DNA from: Macrostomum hystrix | Taxonomy: Eukaryota > Platyhelminthes > Macrostomidae | Direction of reading: 5' to 3' | Length of the DNA stretch: 64,000 nucleotides | Assembly (NCBI GenBank): GCA_950097015.1 | Contig: CATNEN010000007.1 | Coordinates: 12,983,001-13,047,000, forward strand | Shown: positions 10,495-21,481 of the stretch, one piece after another | Position numbering within the stretch: the first letter of the stretch is position 1 | How the letters are laid out: every line of letters begins with the position of its first letter | Translations under genes and position numbers: made by a program | The notes under the pieces: generated by a model | The model's database searches: none | Told to the model about the DNA's origin: nothing | The model's input: the letters and a program-made list of their open reading frames with translations, nothing else

Positions 10495-11170
10495 AACCTA
10501 TGCTCTATCACTTAGCCCTACCAGCTGATGTTCCACCAGCCCATCCAGCCCATGCTCCATCACTTAGCCCTACCAGCTGATGTTCCACCAGCCCATCCAG
10601 CCCATGCTCCATCACTTAGCCCTACCAGCTGATGTTCCACCAGCCCATCCAGCCCATGCTCCATCACTTAGCCCTACCAGCTGATGTTCCACCAGCCCAT
10701 CCAGCCCATGCTCCATCACTTAGCCCTACCAGCTGATGTTCCACCAGCCCATCCAGCCCATGCTCCATCACTTAGCCCTACCAGCTGATGTTCCACCAGC
10801 CCATCCAGCCCATGCTCCATCACTTAGCCCTACCAGCTGATGTTCCACCAGCCCATCCAGCCCATGCTCCATCACTTAGCCCTACCAGCTGATGTTCCAC
10901 CAGCCCATCCAGCCCATGCTCCATCACTTAGCCCTACCAGCTGATGTTCCACCAGCCCATCCAGCCCATGCTCCATCACTTAGCCCTACCAGCTGATGTT
11001 CCACCAGCCCATCCAGCCCATGCTCCATCACAGCCCTACCAGCTGATGTTCCACCAGCCCATCCAGCCCATGCTCCATCACTTAGCCCTACCAGCTGATG
11101 TTCCACCAGCCCATCCAGCCCATGCTCCATCACTTAGCCCTACCAGCTGATGTTCCATCAGCCCATCCAA
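10495..11170. repeat. 52-bp minisatellite upstream of the GRIPAP1 homologue
   Basis: About 13 copies of a 52-bp unit (CCCTACCAGCTGATGTTCCA...), almost identical; one copy near 11029 lacks four bases (CTTA). The array stops about 20 bp before the ATG at 11191, so it occupies the place of the proximal promoter or 5' UTR. Confidence 0.97.
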
Positions 11171-11190
11171 CCCTCTGCAGCTTCTGCAGC

Positions 11191-11688
11191 ATGGCGCTGT
11201 CAGATGCGGACTTCCAGAGTCTCCAGCAGCAGCTGGTGGACGCGAAGTCGGCTCTGTACCAGGCGCGCGAGGACGGGCTGAAGCTGAAGCAGGAACTGCT
11301 TGATCAGCGGTCTCGCTCAGTAGAGCTGGAGAGAGAGGCGGCGCGAGCCTCAGACTTGCTGGCTCGCAGCCGGCGGGCCAGAGAGCTCGAGCAGCTGATG
11401 GCTGACAATGAGAAGCTGCGCGTAAAGGTGCAGAACGCAGAGGAAGACTTCAAACTGCAGTACACAACCCTCATGACCGAGTACAGCGGTCTCCTGTCCG
11501 AGAACGAGCGGTTGCAGAGCCAGCTGGAGACCTACAAGGCCGCCAGCCGGCGCGCTGCTTCTACCGTTGATGTTGCTGACGGGGAAGTGACCGAGGCGGG
11601 CGACGCTGTGGGATTGCCGTCCGCGGTTGAGGCAGCGCCGGTGCACAGGTCCGGAGACTATCTGGACGAGAAAGTAGCAATTTTGCAG
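11191..11688 (+). CDS. GRIPAP1: GRIPAP1 homologue, exon 1
   Basis: 166 codons from ATG, ending ATTTTGCAG|GTGATT. It holds the conserved N-terminal coiled coil and an acidic, less structured tail. Confidence 0.85.
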
Positions 11689-14600
11689 GTGATTTTCTCT
11701 CACTGGTCTTACAAGCAGTTTCGATTCTAAAACAGAGGTCCTTATTTAACCTCAGATGAAATTGGTATCTAAACTGCGAGGCAATAGCCTATTTTCTGGA
11801 TTGCCTGGCTGTGGTTTGGGCTCATTTTATGCTAGTATCTAGTCTAAGGCTTCTCTAAGGTGATGTTTCGTAATATCCTTTAATGCACTTCTGTCGGCCT
11901 GACAGGCGGAGGTGACAAAACTGTGCGAGGAGAAGTCGGCCATGCAGGTACAGCTATCAGCCGCAGCGGAGGAGCGGGCAGCGCTGCAGGCCGCCAAGAA
12001 GGAGCTGCTAAACCAGATCGGCGAGTTCCAGTTGGCCGCTGACGAGCTGCGGCGGGCCAACCAGCAGGCGGAGGCGGCAGTCGAGGGGGAGCGGGCAGCA
12101 AGCGCGGCGGCATTGGCCAAAGCGACTGAGACGGCTGATCGGCGTCTGGAACGGCAACGGCGAGAAGCCGACCTGGCGCTCGGCGAGCTCGAGCGGCGGC
12201 TGCGTGCCGAGGCTGTGGCTGCCAAACGGGGCTTGCAGGATCGCCTTGCCGAGTATGAGGCAAGGCTTGCGGTGGAGGACGAGCGAAGGCTGCGGGAGCT
12301 CGCGCAGGCGGCCGCAGCATCGGATGCGCGCGAGGCTGAGTTGGCAGAAAGGGCGAGCGCCGAAGCGGAGGAGCTGCGGGCAGTCAAGCAGATGGCTATT
12401 GAGGAGGCTGAGGCCGCCCGGTTAAATGCGGAGGCGGCCTCATCCGAAGTAGCAGAGCTGCGGCAGCAGCTGCAGGACAGCCGGCAGGATGTGCGCCTTG
12501 CTGAACGAAAGGTCGAGATGCACGTGCGGGACCTGCGCAAGCAGCTGGCGGCTGAGAAGCGGCGCTGCGCCCGCCTGCAGGAGAAGCTGCGTGACTCTCT
12601 GGCTGGCCAACAACCCGATGACCAGGGAATGCTGGCTGTAAGTTATCGCTCTGCCGATTTATATATTGTTATCGCTTGTTCATTACAAGGATTACTAAAG
12701 TAAAAGAACGTTGCACTCGCAAATCATGTAAATTTTATGACGGCAGATTTTTATAATGAATTATAAAGTCTAATTTTTTGTCCTTTGTGTAGCTCATACC
12801 TTCATCTATGTCTCATCTTCCTTCAATTCTATGTCTCTTTTTCCTCCAATTCTATTTCTCCTCTTCCTCCAATTCTATTTCTCCTCTTCCTCCAATTCCA
12901 TTTCTCCTCTTCCTCCAATTTTATTTCTCCTCTTCCTCCAATTCTATTTCTCCTCTTCCTCCAATTCTATTTCTCCTCTTCCTCCAATTCTATTTCTCCT
13001 CTTCCTCCAATTCTATTTCTCCTCTTCCTCCAATTATATTTCTCCTCTTCCTCCAATTCCATTTCTCCTCTTCCTCCAATTTTATTTCTCCTCTTCCTCC
13101 AATTCTATTTCTCCTCTTCCTCCAATTCTATTTCTCCTCTTCCTCCAATTCTATTTCTCCTCTTCCTCCAATTCTATTTCTCCTCTTCCTCCAATTCTAT
13201 TTCTCCTCTTCCTCCAATTCCATTTCTCCTCTTCCTCCAATTCTATTTCTCCTCTTCCTCCAATTCTATTTCTCCTCTTCCTTCAATTCTATTTCTCCTC
13301 TTCCTCCAATTCTATTTCTCCTCTTCCTCCAATTCTATTTCTCCTCTTCCTCCAATTCTATTTCTCCTCTTCCTCCAATTCTATTTCTCCTCTTCCTCCA
13401 ATTATATTTCTCCTCTTCCTTCAATTCTATTTCTCCTCTTCCTCCAATTCTATTTCTCCTCTTCCTCCAATTATATTTCTCCTCTTCCTCCAATTCCATT
13501 TCTCCTCTTCCTCCAATTTTATTTCTCCTCTTCCTCCAATTCTATTTCTCCTCTTCCTCCAATTCTATTTCTCCTCTTCCTCCAATTATATTTCTCCTCT
13601 TCCTCCAATTCTATTTCTCCTCTTCCCCCAATTCTATTTCTCCTCTTCCTCCAATTATATTTCTCCTCTTCCTCCAATTCTATTTCTCCTCTTCCCCCAA
13701 TTCTATTTCTCCTCTTCCTCCAATTCTATTTCTCCTCTTCCTCCAATTCTATTTCTCCTCTTCCTCCAATTTTATTTCTCCTCTTCCTCCAATTCTATTT
13801 CTCCTCTTCCTCCAATTTTATTTCTCCTCTTCCTCCAATTCCATTTCTCCTCTTCCTTCAATTCTATTTCTCCTCTTCCCCCAATTCTATTTCTCCTCTT
13901 CCTCCAATTATATTTCTCCTCTTCCTCCAATTCTATTTCTCCTCTTCCTCCAATTCTATTTCTCCTCTTCCTCCAATTATATTTCTCCTCTTCCTCCAAT
14001 TCTATTTCTCCTCTTCCTCCAATTCCATTTCTCCTCTTCCTCCAATTATATTTCTCCTCTTCCTCCAATTTTATTTCTCCTCTTCCCCCAATTCTATTTC
14101 TCCTCTTCCTCCAATTCTATTTCTCCTCTTCCTCCAATTCTATTTCTCCTCTTCCTCCAATTTTATTTCTCCTCTTCCTCCAATTATATTTCTCCTCTTC
14201 CTCCAATTATATTTCTCCTCTTCCTCCAATTCTATTTCTCCTCTTCCTCCAATTCTATTTCTCCTCTTCCTCCAATTCTATTTCTCCTCTTCCCCCAATT
14301 CTATTTCTTCTCTTCCTCCAATTCTATTTCTCCTCTTCCTCCAATTCTATTTCTCCTCTTCCCCCAATTCTATTTCTCCTCTTCCCCCAATTCTATTTTT
14401 CCTCTTCCCCCAATTCTATTTCTCCTCTTCCTCCAATTCTATTTCTCCTCTTCCTCCAATTCTATTTCTCCTCTTCCTCCAATTCTATTTCTCCTCTTCC
14501 TCCAATTCTATTTCTCCTCTTCCCCCAATTCTATTTCTCCTCTTCCTCCAATTCTATTTCTCCTCTTCCTCCAATTCTATTTCTCCTCTTCCCCCAATTC

Positions 14601-16388
14601 TATTTCTTCTCTTCCTCCAATTCTATTTCTCCTCTTCCTCCAATTCTATTTCTCCTCTTCCCCCAATTCTATTTCTCCTCTTCCCCCAATTCTATTTCTC
14701 CTCTTCCCCCAATTCTATTTCTCCTCTTCCTCCAATTCTATTTCTCCTCTTCCTCCAATTCTATTTCTCCTCTTCCTCCAATTCTATTTCTCCTCTTCCT
14801 CCAATTCTATTTCTCCTCTTCCTCCAATTATATTTCTCCTCTTCCTCCAATTCTATTTCTCCTCTTCCTCCAATTCTATTTCTCCTCTTCCTCCAATTCT
14901 ATTTCTCCTCTTCCTCCAATTCTATTTCTCCTCTTCCTCCAATTCTATTTCTCCTCTTCCTCCAATTCTATTTCTCCTCTTCCTCCAATTCTATTTCTCC
15001 TCTTCCTTCAATTCTATTTCTCCTCTTCCTCCAATTCTATTTCTTCTCTTCCTCCAATTCTTTTTCTCCTCTTCCTTCAATTCTATTTCTCCTCTTCCTC
15101 CAATTCTATTTCTCCTCTTCCTCCAATTCTATTTCTCCTCTTCCTCCAATTCTATTTCTCCTCTTCCTCCAATTCTATTTCTCCTCTTCCTCCAATTCTA
15201 TTTCTCCTCTTCCTCCAATTCTTTTTCTCCTCTTCCTCCAATTCTATTTCTCCTCTTCCTCCAATTCTATTTCTCCTCTTCCTCCAATTCTATTTCTCCT
15301 CTTCCTCCAATTCTATTTCTCCTCTTCCTCCAATTCTATTTCTCCTCTTCCTTCAATTCTATTTCTCCTCTTCCTCCAATTCTATTTCTCCTCTTCCTCC
15401 AATTCTATTTCTCCTCTTCCTCCAATTCTATTTCTCCTCTTCCTCCAATTCTATTTCTCCTCTTCCTCCAATTCTATTTCTCCTCTTCCCCCTTTCTATG
15501 AAACTGCAGGCCAAAGCCAGTGTTGGATTGTTCAATTAATAGTAGAAAGATAAAAATGCCACGATATTTCCCCCCTCGGGTAAAACCACGGAATATTTAA
15601 AATGCCTCAAATACTTTCAAATTCAAATACTTACTGCCTACTGCACAATAGCTCCCAAGCGAAATGACCGATTTTCGTGAAAGTTTCGTGAATTTTCCAC
15701 CCTTTATGATGAACTAGCTTTCAAAGCCGTTCGAGCCAGTATCTGTGAGATATTCAGCGAGTCTTGTCAAAGGCCCCGGTGGCAATTATCTTACAAACCA
15801 GCCATAAAGCTGCCATATCGCCCCTTCCACATTCAGCGCACCAGCCAGGTCAGTCCTGACGACAAGGCATCGAATCTTTCCTGGAACAGCGGCAGCTGTC
15901 TAGACACGGGTGGTGGCGGCGGCGTTGATTCCGAGCAGGACCAGCGCGACCTGCGGGATCTGATAGACCGCCTCACGCGGCTCCAGGCGCACAACTCGCA
16001 GCTGAGAGACCGCGTGGAGCTTCTGGAGACGGCCAACTCGGCCATGGCGGATGACTTGTTGCAGAAGAGCAGCCTAATAGATCGCTACTTGCAGACTGGG
16101 CGGCCCCCCGCAGGACCGGCCTCTCAGACCGGCTCTCCTGCCCACGCGTCCCACCGCGGCGGGCTGGGCAACTCGGCGGTGACCGCGGCGTCGCACCTGT
16201 CGTCGCGGATTTCTGCCAAGCTGGCAGAGCTGACCAAGCCACAGCAGGCCAGTGACTACCGGGACATGAACAAGAACCTCCGCGATATGCTGGAGGAGCT
16301 TCTCATGCGCAACATCCACCTGGAGGAGGCTGTGCAGCACCTGGCCAAGGAGCTGCAGGATGTCAAGACTGCCGCAGCCACGGCTTGA
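11191..16388 (+). CDS. GRIPAP1: GRIP1-associated protein 1 (GRASP-1) homologue, coiled-coil Rab4 effector type
   Basis: Three exons (11191-11688, 11906-12637, 15837-16388), all phase 0, give 593 residues, shorter than the roughly 840 of mammalian GRIPAP1. The N-terminus (LSDADFQSLQQQLVD, ARELEQLMADNEKLRVKVQ, EEDFKLQYTTLMTEY) matches the GRIPAP1 N-terminal pattern. The C-terminus (MADDLLQKSSLIDRYL, MNKNLRDMLEELLMRN) matches its conserved tail. Exon 2 is almost wholly Ala/Glu/Arg-rich coiled coil. In vertebrates GRASP-1 binds GRIP and Rab4, and coordinates recycling-endosome maturation and AMPA-receptor recycling; a cytoplasmic endosomal role is inferred here. ATG 11191 was chosen because it starts the homology and follows an AG (TTCTGCAGCATG) that could be a trans-splice acceptor. 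Intron 2 contains a 2.7-kb satellite. The shortness could mean lineage loss or a missed exon in intron 2. Confidence 0.85.
11906..12637 (+). CDS. GRIPAP1: GRIPAP1 homologue, exon 2
   Basis: 244 codons between acceptor CCTGACAG and donor ATGCTGGCT|GTAAGT. Continuous Ala/Glu/Arg/Leu heptads form the central coiled coil. Confidence 0.85.
12765..15790. mobile_element. Composite repeat element, copy 1 (23-bp array plus conserved flanks)
   Basis: The whole unit is repeated at 30330-31437: a short 5' flank (GTCTAATTTTTTGT-type), the 23-bp array, then a 3' module of about 300 bp (15490-15790) with long identical blocks such as TGTTGGATTGTTCAATTAAT. It is inserted in GRIPAP1 intron 2 and ends about 50 bp before the exon 3 acceptor. 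No coding capacity or clear TIR/TSD was found. The element class is unknown; a Helitron-like non-autonomous element carrying a central satellite is one possibility. Confidence 0.6.
12812..15490. repeat. 23-bp pyrimidine-rich minisatellite, about 115 copies
   Basis: The unit CTCCTCTTCCTCCAATTCTA(TTT) is tandemly repeated over about 2.7 kb, with recurrent single-base variants (TTCCCCC, AATTATA, CTTCAATT). Because 23 is not a multiple of three and the unit lacks stops in any phase, all three plus frames stay open for about 900 codons. These frames are artefacts. The strand is polypyrimidine-rich, so the array could influence splicing of the intron it occupies. Confidence 0.98.
15837..16388 (+). 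CDS. GRIPAP1: GRIPAP1 homologue, exon 3 with stop
   Basis: 552 nt from acceptor CCTTCCACATTCAG to TGA at 16386-16388. It carries the conserved C-terminal coiled coil (MADDLLQKSSLI, MNKNLRDMLEELLMRN, HLAKELQDVK). Confidence 0.87.
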   Translation, partial: RTSQVSPDDKASNLSWNSGSCLDTGGGGGVDSEQDQRDLRDLIDRLTRLQAHNSQLRDRVELLETANSAMADDLLQKSSLIDRYLQTGRPPAGPASQTGSPAHASHRGGLGNSAVTAASHLSSRISAKLAELTKPQQASDYRDMNKNLRDMLEELLMRNIHLEEAVQHLAKELQDVKTAAATA

Positions 16389-17690
16389 CGGGCCCTCGCC
16401 TTCGCTGTTCCCTCTTGCCAGGCTGCGAGCGGCTGCTCTCCCTCCATCTTTACTCGTCTGATGCCTTAGCTCGTTCAGGGCAGCTTTGTCTCAGATAGTA
16501 GCAGCGGCTCACCAAGCTTGGCTTGTAAAATTCGGCCCGCCCTTCCATTTAGTCTGAACTGTACCTGTCACTCATCCAACTTCACCCCTCCTGTCATCTC
16601 CTTCAATTTTCTCATTCACTGTCCCGGATCTCTCAGTCGCATTGCCGTACTGTGACTGCACAGTCGCCTGTCAGTGCCAGCCCGCAGTCTGCACGCAGCT
16701 CTACTCTCCACTCACAGACGTCAAGCCAAAGAAGCCTTCTATTTGCGCAGCTAGAAAGTCCCGTATGATTATTTGTTAGTCGCAGTAGGTGGTGGTGTTC
16801 TTTGTACTCTTTACTCTTTACTCTTTGAGTTCTCATGTGTTATCTGCCAGACTGCCTGCACACTGTACAGAGTCCGCGATTTGCTTTCTGCGAACACCTC
16901 TTCCTCGACTTTCAGGTGGTAAACCGCTTCCAGCGCTAATGATGTCAATCAGGCCAGCCCTACTTCTGGCTCCGCACTTGTTTCGTTAGCTGTTAATTGT
17001 TTAGATGTACAAAGTATTGGCCCTGAATTCGCGTGACTTGATTTTGTGATACTTTAGCTTTCGTATTGAGGCTGATATGTGTACCTACAATGCCGGAATT
17101 CCAGTTTTTTGCTTTCATATCCAGAATGATTTGTATTATTAGATAGAAAACCGGCCCAGAGTACTGCTTCTGCCTCAGTCCTTCCGCCTGATGATTTCCA
17201 GAGCTAGCCGAAGTACATTCTGCGTTCCAGTAGTCAAATTAGCCATTCTTAATTGCACAGTCGGCATCAGTCGCGCATTGTTTAAACTACAACGGATTTC
17301 CTTTCTCAATCACTCTCGCCATGAGCATCTGATCGATTGCAGCCTTACTCTAGACTCATTTTTCCATGTGATTTCTGCGGTAGATTTTGGCACAATTAGA
17401 CGTTCTCTTTTGAACTAGCCGGCGCTCGTATTTGCCAATTCTCAATTAAAGCTTTAGTGCCGCTGTTCTTGACGGCCACCACCATCAGTTTGATGTCGCC
17501 GCCATTTGTACAATCGGTTGCAGTTCTTGATTTTACATCTCTGGGATCTGTCGCTTTGGCGTTTAATTGCTTTCAAAGGCCAGGAACAGGAAGGTCAGGC
17601 AGTTTCTTTAGTGGGTCAGATAATGTTGAAAGTGGGCCAAGCATAATTTAAGTTGAGTCAACCAGAGTTCAGGGTGCTTAGGCCAGGGCA
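16389..17690. other. 3' UTR and downstream DNA of the GRIPAP1 homologue
   Basis: No gene supported. A possible polyadenylation signal ATTAAA is at 17445-17450, about 1 kb after the stop; whether the UTR reaches it is unknown. Confidence 0.4.
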
Positions 17691-17693
17691 GGC

Positions 17694-17945
17694 AGGCCAA
17701 GCCTACTGGAGCGTCGGACTCACGACTTTTAGGTAGAGGGTTCGATTCCAGAATCCATTGAACACTTGGTGTCCTTTAGCAAGACACTTAACTCTGAATT
17801 TCACCCAGCTGTTAAATGGGTGCCAGCATCAGCTGGGTAATTGAAGGGGGTGTGACTTCCCGCCAGTTCATGGACTGAACAGACGTACGCACATTTGGCC
17901 CGATTGGGGCAGGTGAAATCAGTTCTTTATTATTACTTATAAAGG
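17694..17945 (+). mobile_element. tRNA-derived SINE with conserved-domain-like body
   Basis: A tRNA-like head carries an A-box-like TGGAGCGTCGGACTC and a perfect B box GGTTCGATTCC at 17740-17750. It is followed by a body (TCCTTTAGCAAGACACTTAA, CCCAGCTGTTAAATGGGTGC) of the kind shared by many metazoan SINEs, and a short TTATTATTACTT tail. The spacing and body rule out a functional tRNA gene. Recognition of the body is from memory. Confidence 0.65.
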
Positions 17946-17966
17946 TAAGCAAAACATTGTTTAAGG

Positions 17967-18446
17967 GTTCCTGCTTCAGAGTTCAAAGTGTAACATACCG
18001 TGTTTGTGGAGTCCTGCTTTAGTGTTCAAGGTAGGCCAGCAGCTTGAGTAGTGCTGCTTCATTGTTCAAGGTAGGCCATGCAGTTTGAGTAGTGCTGCTT
18101 CATTGTTCAAGGTAGGCCATGCAGTTTGAGTAGTGCTGCTTTAGTGTTCAAGATAGGCCATACAGTTTGAGTAGTGCTGCTTAAGTGTTCAGGGTAGGCC
18201 ATGCAGTTTGAGTAGTCCTGCTTCAGTGTTCAAGGTAGGCCAGCAGTTTGAGTAGTGCTGCTTTAGTGTTCAAGGTAGGCCATGCAGTTTGAGTAGTCCT
18301 GCTTCAGTGTTCAAGGTAGGCCAGCAGTTTGAGTAGTCCTGCTTTAGTGTTCAAGGTAGGCCATACAGTTTGAGTAGTGCTGCTTAAGTGTTCAGGGTAG
18401 GCCATGCAGTTTGAGTAGTCCTGCTTCAGTGTTCAGGGTGGGCCAG
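17967..18446. repeat. About 41-bp minisatellite (GTTTGAGTAGTGCTGCTTCA-type)
   Basis: Roughly 11 copies of a 39-41-bp unit that differ by CCAGCA versus CCATGCA and by CAGTG/TAGTG/CATTG. The array starts directly after the SINE tail. Confidence 0.9.
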
Positions 18447-19570
18447 TGCTCGAGGATAGTAAATGCAGGGTACGCATGGATGAAGTGAATCGGGAGATAA
18501 AGTGCGCATGCTCAGATCACATTGGTGCATTAGAGCCGCCACTGAAGCACGCAACGGTCTTATGCATAATCTTCGAGGCGAAGCCGGTCATGATAAACTA
18601 CATACAGCTGATGGCAGCATCCGTTCCAAGGGATTTGGCAAGCCCAATGTGTCAGCAACCGACTACCACTGATTTGCAGTTTGATCATACGAGTAGTTCC
18701 TAACTCATCAATGTAAATTTCTACCCTAATAGTTTGAACTTAGCGATATCCAAGCCTGCAAGGTTTATAGAACAGGTCCAAAATACCAAGAGGGCGTCTG
18801 ACAAAACTTGTGTAACGGGCTTCAGGAGCTTAAATGCGTAAAATTTCTCTAAAATCCAAACGAAGGATCGTCAGTACGCGCCGAGATTTCAACGACCGAA
18901 TCCGTGAAACCACACAAAACTTGTCAAAGCTATTTGTAAAATATGTCGATCGTCGCATAACTCAACTCTTTCAAGGAAGCATGAAACTGCAGTGAGTCCC
19001 GGTCAAGGTTGCGATGCGCGGGCAGAGGGCTATTGATTCCAATATTTGTCCAGCAAATTTTCTGCTTTACAGAATTACTCGGAATGGACTACTATAGCCC
19101 TATTGTTCTGAGCCCCCTGCTATTTTATCAAGGCCGGTTAGTAATTCTGAAGTAGCTGTGAATAATTGAGCGGGCAATCAGCGGATGTTGCCGATGCTGC
19201 TTTGGAGTGCGGGCGGGAGGTCATCAATTCCTCCTGAAATTTGCGCCTGAGTTTAACTATGGGCACCTGCTTTCACCATCAGTCACTGCGCACTGAATTC
19301 AATCCTGCTTAAGTCTCCATCGGGCATGAGGCGGACCGAGAGTACAGCTGTGAGGGTGAGACGTCTGGGCTCAATCAGGGTTGGCCAAGTGCTTAATGAA
19401 TTCTGGAGGCAAACAATAATCTTGAGCTTGAGCTTGAGCTTGAGCTTGAGCTTGAGCAAGCTGAAGGTGGACCAGCACGGAGGCGGCCGCTAGTCGGTGC
19501 AGCTGCCCCGACCTGCAATTGGTCCAATGAGAGAGCGGCTGCGCAGCTGATTTAACAGGCCCGAAGCTGC
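18447..19570. other. Upstream region of the DEG/ENaC gene; nothing else recognised
   Basis: No supported gene. It holds a (CTTGAG)6 microsatellite at 19421-19456, about 115 bp before the channel's start codon. No promoter motif could be assigned. Confidence 0.45.
19421..19456. repeat. (CTTGAG)6 microsatellite
   Basis: Six perfect hexamer copies upstream of the DEG/ENaC start codon. Confidence 0.95.
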
Positions 19571-21481
19571 ATGGCAAGGCGAAGTGGAGAGCCCGAAATG
19601 GAGCTCCGGCAGGGAGGCGGCAGCGGTGACTGCCGCGCCAGCGACAGGCCGGCAGGGAGGCAGCGGCTGCTTACCATATTAAATACATTCGCAATGACAA
19701 CCAGTGCCCACGGCGTGATGAAGCTTGCGAGCCCGTTGTGGTTCGTGCAGGCGCTGTGGGGCGCCCTCATCCTCGGTGCCCTCATTGGCTTTCTTTACAA
19801 CACTTCGCTGCTGGTGCAGAAGTACTTGGCCCGGCCTATCAGCACGTCTATTACTAAGGACGGGATAGCATTCCAGTACCCTGACATCACCATCTGCAAC
19901 AGCCGCCTGCTGTCCGTCAGCCAGATGGCATTCAAGCCCGACAATTTATCCTTTAACGACACGGCTGCCGTGGCAGCAGCACGCTGGTCCTGGACTCCCG
20001 AGGCGACCATTTTCTTTGCCAGCCTCCGAAGCCTCAGAAGCCTCGCAGAGGTTTTCATGGCCTCTCTGACGCCAAAGTACGGCGCCGACCTCTACCGCTC
20101 TGCCTGGTTGTTGCAGCAGACCGACCAGATTTTGAATGAGTTGCCAGGCCTGGTCATGAGGGACACGCTGGGCACGGCAAGCATTCGCAAGTTCGCTCAG
20201 CCGGACCGCCTATTGCTTCTCAGCTGCCGCTATGGCGCTCAGCCGTGCGACCACGAGAGCTTCGGTCAGACCTCAGCCCAGCTGCACACGGTCTGTATGC
20301 TGATGCGTCGGGACCAATTCGTGGCCACGGTCGGCCTCGAGCCCGGCGATCGGACAGACTATCCACTCCGGATGCTCGCGTACACGGACTCGCACTTCTC
20401 TGGCTCCGGGGACCTGCAGGCGGACCTGCGCCTCGTAGCCGATCAGCTGTTCCTGCAGGGCCAGGAGGGTGGCATCGACGTTTTCGTTCATGAACCCGGC
20501 AGCCACCCGTACACCGGGCGCCGGCTGCATGTCTCCGTCGGCTTCCAAGCCACCATCACTCTAAGCTACCAAGAATTGCATGCAGTCAGCCGTGACCTTC
20601 GACCCTGCGTACAGACTCTCGGCAAGGAGATGGTCGAATATTGGACCCCGCTGGAGAACGGCACTCTCGCACTGCTCAGCTATCGCTTTACCAGAATGGA
20701 CTGCGTGTACGAACAGCTTCAGCTGCTCATGCGAGACGCCTGCGGTTGCTACTTGTTCGAGGTGCCGCTTTCTGGCCGGTTCTCACTTGCCGAGATCCCA
20801 TTCTGTTACAATCTCACCCACCTGCTCCTAGCAAATTCGCAGCCCGCTAGCTCAGTACCGGACCTACGGGCTCGCGTTGCGAACGGAACGGCCACAGAGG
20901 GAGAGACAATGAGCCTCCTCCAACTGGCTGGCAACTTTAACTGCACCTCCGCCAATTACAGTCGCCTCAAGCGCCAGGCAGAGGCTGCCTGCTTGCCGGC
21001 CTGCAAGTCGGCAGATCACGATGCGTGGGCGGAGCTGGAGACCTGGCCGACGTCTGACGGAGTGATCCTGGCTAGTGACATTCAACGATGGCTTGCGGCC
21101 AACACCTTCTACCGCAATGGTGAGCCACTGCTGAACATGAGCCTGCTGCGCCAGCTGAACCGTGGCCTCTTTGACGTCGCTACCCTAACTGAGTCCCGCG
21201 GCGCCGGCCTAGCCCGGCGGAACCTGGCTGCCCTGCTGTTGCGAGTTGCGGATGGTTCCGACCGGGCATTGTTGATTAAGGAGGCACTAGCTTTCGACCT
21301 TTCCGACCTTTTTAGCGGTCTGGGCGGCTTGCTAGGTCTCTACCTGGGCGTCAGTGTGCTAACCTTGTGTGAGCTGCTAGAGCTCAGCCTCCACCTGCTT
21401 TGCCTGCTGACCAGCTGGTTGTCTAGCCGCAGGGTCGTGCCGTCAAAGGAAGTGACAGGCAAAGAGGAAGAGTCCCGTTGA
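19571..21481 (+). CDS. DEG/ENaC-family (amiloride-sensitive type) sodium channel subunit
   Basis: An intronless 636-residue frame with the complete channel layout. Visible features: a His-Gly gating motif at 47-48 (TSAHGV); TM1 at about 57-78 (WFVQALWGALILGALIGFLY); the post-TM1 'P.ITICN' motif at 104-110; a cysteine-rich extracellular domain with DACGCYLFEVP, IPFCYN and ACLPACKS segments and several N-sequons; the pre-TM2 FSGLGGLLGLYLGVS, with a G-x-S selectivity filter (GVS, 593-595); TM2; and a short cytoplasmic tail. Members form trimeric Na+ channels gated by peptides, protons or mechanical force; the stimulus here is unknown. ATG 19571 follows an AG by about 14 nt (TTTAACAGGCCCG), a possible trans-splice site. 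The lack of introns contrasts with the spliced neighbours. Convergent with the vWA gene to the right. Confidence 0.93.
   Translation: MARRSGEPEMELRQGGGSGDCRASDRPAGRQRLLTILNTFAMTTSAHGVMKLASPLWFVQALWGALILGALIGFLYNTSLLVQKYLARPISTSITKDGIAFQYPDITICNSRLLSVSQMAFKPDNLSFNDTAAVAAARWSWTPEATIFFASLRSLRSLAEVFMASLTPKYGADLYRSAWLLQQTDQILNELPGLVMRDTLGTASIRKFAQPDRLLLLSCRYGAQPCDHESFGQTSAQLHTVCMLMRRDQFVATVGLEPGDRTDYPLRMLAYTDSHFSGSGDLQADLRLVADQLFLQGQEGGIDVFVHEPGSHPYTGRRLHVSVGFQATITLSYQELHAVSRDLRPCVQTLGKEMVEYWTPLENGTLALLSYRFTRMDCVYEQLQLLMRDACGCYLFEVPLSGRFSLAEIPFCYNLTHLLLANSQPASSVPDLRARVANGTATEGETMSLLQLAGNFNCTSANYSRLKRQAEAACLPACKSADHDAWAELETWPTSDGVILASDIQRWLAANTFYRNGEPLLNMSLLRQLNRGLFDVATLTESRGAGLARRNLAALLLRVADGSDRALLIKEALAFDLSDLFSGLGGLLGLYLGVSVLTLCELLELSLHLLCLLTSWLSSRRVVPSKEVTGKEEESR

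Noticed and set aside
12785-15553. Three overlapping plus-strand frames of about 900 codons (FLLFLQFYFSSSSN-type repeats)
   Set aside because: The 23-bp unit has no stop in any phase, so all three frames are open by construction; the same DNA is an intronic satellite.
17694-17770. tRNA gene
   Set aside because: A and B boxes are present, but the acceptor stem does not close and the sequence continues into a SINE body.
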